This document shows positions 59,137 through 64,000 of a stretch of DNA of 64,000 nucleotides, one piece after another. Each line of letters starts with the position of its first letter. Within the stretch, counting starts at the first letter, position 1. Origin of the DNA: an uncultured Cycloclasticus sp. (lineage in GTDB: Bacteria > Pseudomonadota > Gammaproteobacteria > Methylococcales > Cycloclasticaceae); contig CAJXTU010000008.1 in the NCBI GenBank assembly GCA_913060865.1, positions 1-64,000 on the forward strand, given 5' to 3'. The translations under genes were made by a program, and so were the position numbers. The notes beneath the pieces were generated by a model. The model was given only the letters and a program-made list of their open reading frames with translations. It was not told the origin of the DNA and ran no database searches.

Positions 59137-60327
59137 ATGAGCATTAAACTGTCACAACGCGTTCAACGCATAAAACCATCTCCAACGTTAGCGGTTACTG
59201 CAAGAGCCGCTTCCTTACGTGCCGCCGGGCAAGATATTATTGGGCTAGGCGCAGGTGAACCGGATTTTGATACGCCAGAGCACATCAAACAAGCCGCTAG
59301 AGATGCTATTAATGCGGGTAAAACTAAATATACGGCAGTTGATGGTACCGTTGAACTTAAAAACGCCATTATTGAAAAATTCAAACGTGACAACGGCCTT
59401 AATTATCAAGCAGATCAAGTGCTCGTCTCTTGCGGCGGCAAACAAAGCTTTTTCAACTTAGCTCAAGCCTTATTAGATGATGGCGATGAAGTTATTATTC
59501 CTGCGCCGTACTGGGTGTCTTATCCAGACATGAGCTTATTAGCCGGCGGCGTGCCCGTCATCGTACACGCTGGTCAAGATCAAGCCTTTAAAATCACGCC
59601 CGAACAGCTTGAAGCTGCCATCACCGAAAAAACTAAACTTGTTGTTATCAACAGCCCTTCAAACCCAAGCGGCAAAGCCTACACTAAGGCTGAGTTAGCT
59701 GCACTCGGTGCGGTACTCATTAAGTACCCGAACATTTTAGTCGCCACTGATGACATGTACGAGCACATCCTTTGGTGTGACGAACCTTTCAGCAACATCG
59801 TCATGGCTTGCCCTGAACTTTACAATCAAACCATCGTCCTCAATGGCGTTTCAAAAGCATACTCCATGACAGGCTGGCGCATCGGCTACGCGGCAGGCCC
59901 TACCGATTTGATTAAAGCGATGAAAAAAATTCAATCGCAAAGCACATCAAACCCAACCTCCATTTCTCAATATGCCGCACAAGCTGCACTAGAAGGTGAT
60001 CAGTCGTGCATTAGTGAAATGTTAGTGGCTTTTAAAGAACGCCATGACTATGTTGTAGAGCAGCTGAATCTCATTAACGGCATTAGCTGTATTTCATCCG
60101 ACGGCACGTTCTATTGTTTCCCTGATTTCAACGCCATTCTTAATCGCCTGGACAATATCGACAACGACGTTGATTTAGCCGAATACATTCTAGAAAAAGC
60201 AGGCGTTGCACTTGTACCCGGTTCAGCCTTTGGTCTTGATGGACACATGCGCATATCCATCGCCACCAGCATGGAGAACTTAGTTAACGCTATGGATCGA
60301 ATAGCCAAGTTACTTAACGACAATTAA
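59137..60327 (+). CDS. aspC: Class I aspartate aminotransferase
   Basis: From ATG 59137 (MSIKLSQRVQRIKPSPTLAV) the protein is 396 aa. It has the PLP-enzyme pattern GAGEPDFDTPEHIK, NSPSNPSGKAY, the Schiff-base Lys in GVSKAYSMTGWRIGY and a C-terminal MRISIATS Arg that binds the substrate carboxylate. It is the I-gamma type (AspC/AatA of many bacteria), making aspartate from oxaloacetate and glutamate. An upstream start (59119) adds six residues without conservation. Confidence 0.92.
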   Translation: MSIKLSQRVQRIKPSPTLAVTARAASLRAAGQDIIGLGAGEPDFDTPEHIKQAARDAINAGKTKYTAVDGTVELKNAIIEKFKRDNGLNYQADQVLVSCGGKQSFFNLAQALLDDGDEVIIPAPYWVSYPDMSLLAGGVPVIVHAGQDQAFKITPEQLEAAITEKTKLVVINSPSNPSGKAYTKAELAALGAVLIKYPNILVATDDMYEHILWCDEPFSNIVMACPELYNQTIVLNGVSKAYSMTGWRIGYAAGPTDLIKAMKKIQSQSTSNPTSISQYAAQAALEGDQSCISEMLVAFKERHDYVVEQLNLINGISCISSDGTFYCFPDFNAILNRLDNIDNDVDLAEYILEKAGVALVPGSAFGLDGHMRISIATSMENLVNAMDRIAKLLNDN

Positions 60328-60396
60328 ATACGCTTTAAAGCTTATTAGCTATTGACCAAAACAGTCGCGTTTCGTAAGATACGCGACCTGAACAAT

Positions 60397-60472
60397 TCCT
60401 CTGTAGCTCAGTTGGTAGAGCAAATGACTGTTAATCATTGGGTCACTGGTTCGAGTCCAGTCGGAGGAGCCA
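60397..60472 (+). tRNA. tRNA-Asn (GTT)
   Basis: The 76-nt cloverleaf has acceptor TCCTCTG/CGGAGGA with G as discriminator, anticodon loop CTGTTAA closed by AATGA/TCATT, a GGTTCGAGTCC T-arm and an encoded CCA. The GTT anticodon reads AAC and AAU. It marks the border between housekeeping and accessory genes, a common integration site for islands. Confidence 0.95.
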
Positions 60473-60837
60473 AATATATCAAAGCCTTAGCATCTAAAGA
60501 CGCTAGGGCTTTTTTATTGGGGGCTACTCAGGGGCTACTTTTAAAGTAGCCTTCCAGCCTAAAAGGAAAAAATAAACCATCAGCATGGCGTAGTTGTGAT
60601 TTAGGCAATAGCTGAGTAATTAAGTATATCCCCGAAGGAGACGACCTCCATTAGTCACAAAAACAATTTTCACCTAACTACTAGGCAAATTTCCGCCCTC
60701 TTATCGACATGCCAGCGTAGCGATCTTTACGTCATACAAATTGAGACAAAAATTAAATTATCCTATTAATAAGGTTGTATAAACTTTAGGAGTCAATATA
60801 GTAATTTGGAGTCAATTAACTTTTCGGCACATCTCCT
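60473..60837. other. Gap between tRNA-Asn and the KAP gene
   Basis: No gene is visible in 365 bp. The first 80 bp hold a terminator hairpin, a 9-nt direct repeat ggggctact (60520-60528 and 60531-60539), and a 9-bp inverted repeat GGCTACTTT/AAAGTAGCC (60533-60551). The rest is AT-rich with no recognisable signals. Confidence 0.55.
60482..60516 (+). terminator. Rho-independent terminator after tRNA-Asn
   Basis: AAGCCTTAGC pairs with GCTAGGGCTT (one G-T) around a 10-nt loop, followed by a T-run. It ends the tRNA-Asn transcript 10 bp after CCA. Confidence 0.8.
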
Positions 60838-62163
60838 ATGAAACTATCCCCAGCACCAATAACAATAAAAGAGAATGAAGGCTTTGCTAAAAATGATATT
60901 TTTAAGAGGGAGCTTTTCGCAAAGAGCCTAACTAACATCATTAAAAATTGTGATGATGAATTAGTAATAGCTATCGATGCGCCGTGGGGTAGTGGTAAGA
61001 CCACCTTCGTGAAGATGTGGCGAGGAATGTTGAAAAGTGATGAGTATAAGATAGAAAGTATTTATTTCGATGCTTATAGAAATGATTTCTTAGATGATCC
61101 TTTTCTTGCACTTGTAGGTGAGATTTATCAATTATTAGATAAAACGAATCCTGCAACTAAGAAATTTAAAGCACAAGCGATAGCTACATTAAAAGTTATT
61201 AGCAAGGTTGCTGTGAATGTTGGACTCAGAGCCGTGTCTGCTGGGGTCGTAGATGGTACTGCTCTTGAAGGAGCCGGCGTTGGGAGCGAAGCTGTAACCG
61301 TAGCCGACAAGTACCTTGAAAGCCGCATAGATTCTGTAGAGGCGGATAAAAAATTAATTACTGACTTCCATAACACTTTAACTAAGGCTGTTGAAAAAAT
61401 GGCTGATGGTAAAAAATTGATCTTTATTATTGATGAATTAGACAGATGCAAACCATCTTTTGCTTTAGATCTATTAGAAAAAATTAAACATATATTCTCC
61501 ACGCCAAATATAGTGTTTGTACTGGTTATGAATCGTAAACAAATAAATGAAATTATAAAATTAAGATATGGCCAAAAGGCAGAGCCAACTCTTTACCTAC
61601 AGAAATTCATACACCTTTGGGCAGGGCTGCCCCAGACGCTAGACAGATTTTCTAGCAACAGAAAAATATATTTAAATGACTGTTTATGGAGAATGGGGTT
61701 TAAACAAAATGAAAGCACCAATAATTCTGCCATTCAGTCATTCGAAGAATTAATAGAATATTACTCGCTTACTTTGAGGGATATCGAAAGAAGCTTGACT
61801 AATTTTTCAATATTGGTGAACTTAGGGTATAACCACCATCATGGTTACGCCCTAATTGCACCTTATCTTTCGATAATAAAAGTTCTTTATCCTCAAATAA
61901 TTAAAAGTTTAGCTGTTGAAAAAATTAGCTATGAAGAATTACTAGATGATACAAAGCTTCATGACTTAATTGACCGATATTCAGAATGCTGGGAACCAGA
62001 AGGACACGAATTGCGATGGCTATTAAAGTACTATTTAATAACTGATAATGAAGAGTTTGCCGCATTTATTGAGCAATCTAAACAAATGTCAATTAGGGAT
62101 AGAAGACCAGCAAACATCGTTAAAAATATGTGTACAGCATTGGAAACTTTTCTTGAAGGGTAA
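60838..62163 (+). CDS. KAP-family P-loop NTPase
   Basis: The 441-aa protein has Walker A APWGSGKT (48-55), the YFDAYRNDF segment that follows it in KAP proteins, and Walker B LIFIIDELDRC (194-204, Asp199-Glu200) ending in the DRC signature. Between them lies an Ala/Val/Gly-rich insertion (about 113-150), where other KAP proteins carry membrane helices. KAP NTPases are scattered in mobile regions and several take part in phage defence. No effector domain is fused to it, so the next gene is the likely partner. Confidence 0.88.
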   Translation: MKLSPAPITIKENEGFAKNDIFKRELFAKSLTNIIKNCDDELVIAIDAPWGSGKTTFVKMWRGMLKSDEYKIESIYFDAYRNDFLDDPFLALVGEIYQLLDKTNPATKKFKAQAIATLKVISKVAVNVGLRAVSAGVVDGTALEGAGVGSEAVTVADKYLESRIDSVEADKKLITDFHNTLTKAVEKMADGKKLIFIIDELDRCKPSFALDLLEKIKHIFSTPNIVFVLVMNRKQINEIIKLRYGQKAEPTLYLQKFIHLWAGLPQTLDRFSSNRKIYLNDCLWRMGFKQNESTNNSAIQSFEELIEYYSLTLRDIERSLTNFSILVNLGYNHHHGYALIAPYLSIIKVLYPQIIKSLAVEKISYEELLDDTKLHDLIDRYSECWEPEGHELRWLLKYYLITDNEEFAAFIEQSKQMSIRDRRPANIVKNMCTALETFLEG

Positions 62164-62227
62164 TTACTAAATGTTTATGCAAATTCTCAGAAATGAAGGG
62201 CTTTAACCACCTCCCCCAGCAACATTA

Positions 62228-63085
62228 GTGAAAATGAAATTTGCAAACAAAAACTGGCTCTACAGTTTCTCAGAAATACCAGCTACATTAAACGAAGCTT
62301 CTTGTGAGAAAGTCGCCAATAGATTACATGCAAGATACTCAAAATTAGCTAAAAACTGGTCAGCCGAATTAAACACAGAATGGTTATGTAGATCCTATTT
62401 AGCAGCTAAGTTGATCATGCAAGCCACCTTAACAGTTAACTCAATGGAGTACGCGAAGTCAAAAAACCTTCGCGTTACCGTACCATACCTAAGATACAAC
62501 TCAATACTTTCTCTTACACGTGCCTTAATCCTTACCCTGCCAGAACATGATTGGAAAGAAGGGGGATTATTAGAAATTGGCCACACGAGAGCCATTGAAC
62601 AAGCTGCCGACTATATTTCAAAGTTTGACAGAAACGTATCAGAAATATTTTTAGACAACGCACTAATCATGAAAGCATCACGCGAGCTTATTTCATATAG
62701 AGCACCTTCATCTGGTGATAATATGCTGACTGATATAGAAAGCTTTCTTTCATTATCATCACTCATAGCAGAACTATGCCAATTCAATTCTGAGCTCCTA
62801 GAAGCCTCAATTACAAAACATGCTGAACGGAGTGCTTTTAGCCTAAAAATAGACAGTCTATCGAAACTTTCAAACATCGAAGTTGGAGACCAAGTCATAG
62901 GCGACCCAGAAGATGCTTATCGATTAGGTTATTTCGCGAGAAAGCATCCCGGAATGACAAATATTTATTCTATGATGCGTGAGGGACATGTTGATGACTA
63001 CTTTGGTGCGTGGTGTAGCGAAACTGAAAACCTTGGCGACTTCGACCCAGATGAAGAGAAAAATATTATTTTTGATATCCCTTAA
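62228..63085 (+). CDS. Unrecognised 285-aa protein next to the KAP gene
   Basis: I do not recognise a family. The sequence is mainly helical, without signal peptide or membrane helices, and has an acidic C-terminus (DFDPDEEKNIIFD). It is 64 bp downstream of the KAP NTPase in the same direction, so they may form a two-gene unit. The GTG at 62228 and ATG at 62234 are both possible starts; neither has a clear ribosome site. Confidence 0.7.
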   Translation: MKMKFANKNWLYSFSEIPATLNEASCEKVANRLHARYSKLAKNWSAELNTEWLCRSYLAAKLIMQATLTVNSMEYAKSKNLRVTVPYLRYNSILSLTRALILTLPEHDWKEGGLLEIGHTRAIEQAADYISKFDRNVSEIFLDNALIMKASRELISYRAPSSGDNMLTDIESFLSLSSLIAELCQFNSELLEASITKHAERSAFSLKIDSLSKLSNIEVGDQVIGDPEDAYRLGYFARKHPGMTNIYSMMREGHVDDYFGAWCSETENLGDFDPDEEKNIIFDIP

Positions 63086-63160
63086 AACTGTATACCGTCA
63101 CGTAAAGCAACACGCCAATTCATCGAGTCACCTCTTAAACAACATGCCAAGAATATTAAT

Positions 63161-63535
63161 ATGAAACAAAAGGGTATCAGGTTCGAAGCGCCAAAAAACT
63201 TTGACGATTGTATTAAAATCATAGCATTTCAAAACAATACCTACGTCGGTTATGCAAATCTAACCAGAAGCAACAACACTGCAACCCTGGCCGATATCTA
63301 TATAACCAACCACTCAAAAACCATTTTAAAGATTTTCAAGGTACGCCAAAGCTTTAGAAATCAAGGAATAGGCACACAGTTGCTAAATCACGTCTTGAGC
63401 TATTGCAAATCCCAAGGCATTACAAAAATAGAAGGTGTCGCTAAAGGCAACTTAGAAGAATTAAAAACATGGTACGGAAAACATGGGTTCACTATTCACG
63501 ACAACAACAACATTTCCCAAGAAATACGTCAGTAA
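63161..63535 (+). CDS. GNAT-family N-acetyltransferase
   Basis: The 124-aa protein has a GNAT core: FKVRQSFRNQGIGTQLLNHVL around residues 65-85 contains the acetyl-CoA-binding R-x-x-G-I-G loop. A C-terminal YGKHGFTIHDNN segment is also typical. It is somewhat short, with a small N-terminal part. The substrate is unknown. It may act as a detoxifying, modification or toxin-type enzyme in the accessory region. Confidence 0.83.
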   Translation: MKQKGIRFEAPKNFDDCIKIIAFQNNTYVGYANLTRSNNTATLADIYITNHSKTILKIFKVRQSFRNQGIGTQLLNHVLSYCKSQGITKIEGVAKGNLEELKTWYGKHGFTIHDNNNISQEIRQ

Positions 63536-63599
63536 TTATTAGCGCTTAACCAATTCACCAACATGACACCAAGACTATATAAAAACAAACAACCCTTAG

Positions 63600-63977
63600 T
63601 CACATCTCCCGACTATTTATTAGCCACCAAACCAAACAAATTAAAACATACACTCCCGCACCAAATACTCCAAAATAAATAACTTCTGTATATAAATGCA
63701 AGGAATGTGAATTATGAAGCAGAAGAATAGTACCTGCCAATATAGAACCAGCAACTATTAGACTTACAATCATTAAGAACCAACGTTGCGTCCGCTGGCG
63801 GCCAATCAATTGCAAATAGCTTGAATTTAATCTTTCAGCTACGAATTGGTGTTTATTTTTTATATTTGACCACTGCGAGTCTATTTCCATCTGAATAGCT
63901 TTCAATGTGCTCCGCTGGTTGCGAATCAACAGCGACATAAAAACACCGAAAATAATTATACCGAACCAAATAGACAT
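63600..63977 (-). CDS. Small membrane protein of unknown function
   Basis: The 125-aa protein has an N-terminal helix (about 2-18), a basic/amphipathic middle (about 19-63) and two C-terminal helices (about 66-87 and 96-118). No family is recognised. The gene is opposite to its neighbours and ends about 65 bp from the GNAT gene. Confidence 0.65.
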   Translation of the reverse strand: MSIWFGIIIFGVFMSLLIRNQRSTLKAIQMEIDSQWSNIKNKHQFVAERLNSSYLQLIGRQRTQRWFLMIVSLIVAGSILAGTILLLHNSHSLHLYTEVIYFGVFGAGVYVLICLVWWLINSREM

Positions 63978-64000
63978 GTTTTTTAAAGAAAGACCTTCAG

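Overview
The window is a gammaproteobacterial chromosome segment of moderately low GC. The conserved block thrS-infC-rpmI-rplT-pheS-pheT-ihfA-merR, together with uvrB and an aspartate aminotransferase, is typical of Gammaproteobacteria. The gene content would suit a marine Thiotrichales-type organism (Cycloclasticus or Methylophaga-like), but genus is a guess that the sequence alone does not settle.

About 0.2-36.6 kb is one large minus-strand exopolysaccharide/exosortase locus. It has a priming phosphoglycosyltransferase, a Wza-like export protein, an outer-membrane barrel, a Wzz-type chain-length protein, a tyrosine autokinase, a secretion-type ATPase, a Wzy-like polymerase, a Wzx-like flippase, at least eight glycosyltransferases, two nucleotide-sugar dehydrogenases, acetyl/acyltransferases and a 2OG-Fe(II) oxygenase. 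It also has an exosortase fused to EpsI, the TPR lipoprotein PrsT, and two small secreted proteins with a PIPAA-type C-terminal sorting signal, one at each end of the locus. Three parts are out of the ordinary. One is a complete single-module NRPS (C-A-PCP-TE) whose adenylation pocket resembles glycine codes. The second is a broken second acetyltransferase beside it. The third is a beta-helix protein ending in two different 15-bp (pentapeptide) repeat blocks. The two sorting-signal genes share a 19-bp upstream motif at the same spacing to -35/-10 elements. One of them also carries a leader that resembles a class I cyclic-di-GMP (GEMM) riboswitch.

37-41.8 kb (plus strand) is a tight four-gene operon: P-type proton ATPase, histone-deacetylase-like amidohydrolase, ArsP/UPF0718-like permease and a small CxxC thioredoxin-like protein. 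41.8-48.7 kb holds an unusual set: a multidomain M14 carboxypeptidase, an ATP-grasp/DUF1643 fusion, a RimK-like ATP-grasp protein and a divergent M20 peptidase. This looks like a peptide-bond making and breaking locus without a known pathway, and it is the best candidate here for an undescribed system.

49.4-60.5 kb is housekeeping (tRNA-Pro, translation genes, tRNA-Val, uvrB, aminotransferase, tRNA-Asn). infC appears to start with ATC. After tRNA-Asn the content changes to accessory genes (KAP-family NTPase, an unrecognised protein, a GNAT acetyltransferase, a small membrane protein), suggestive of an island edge that continues past the window.
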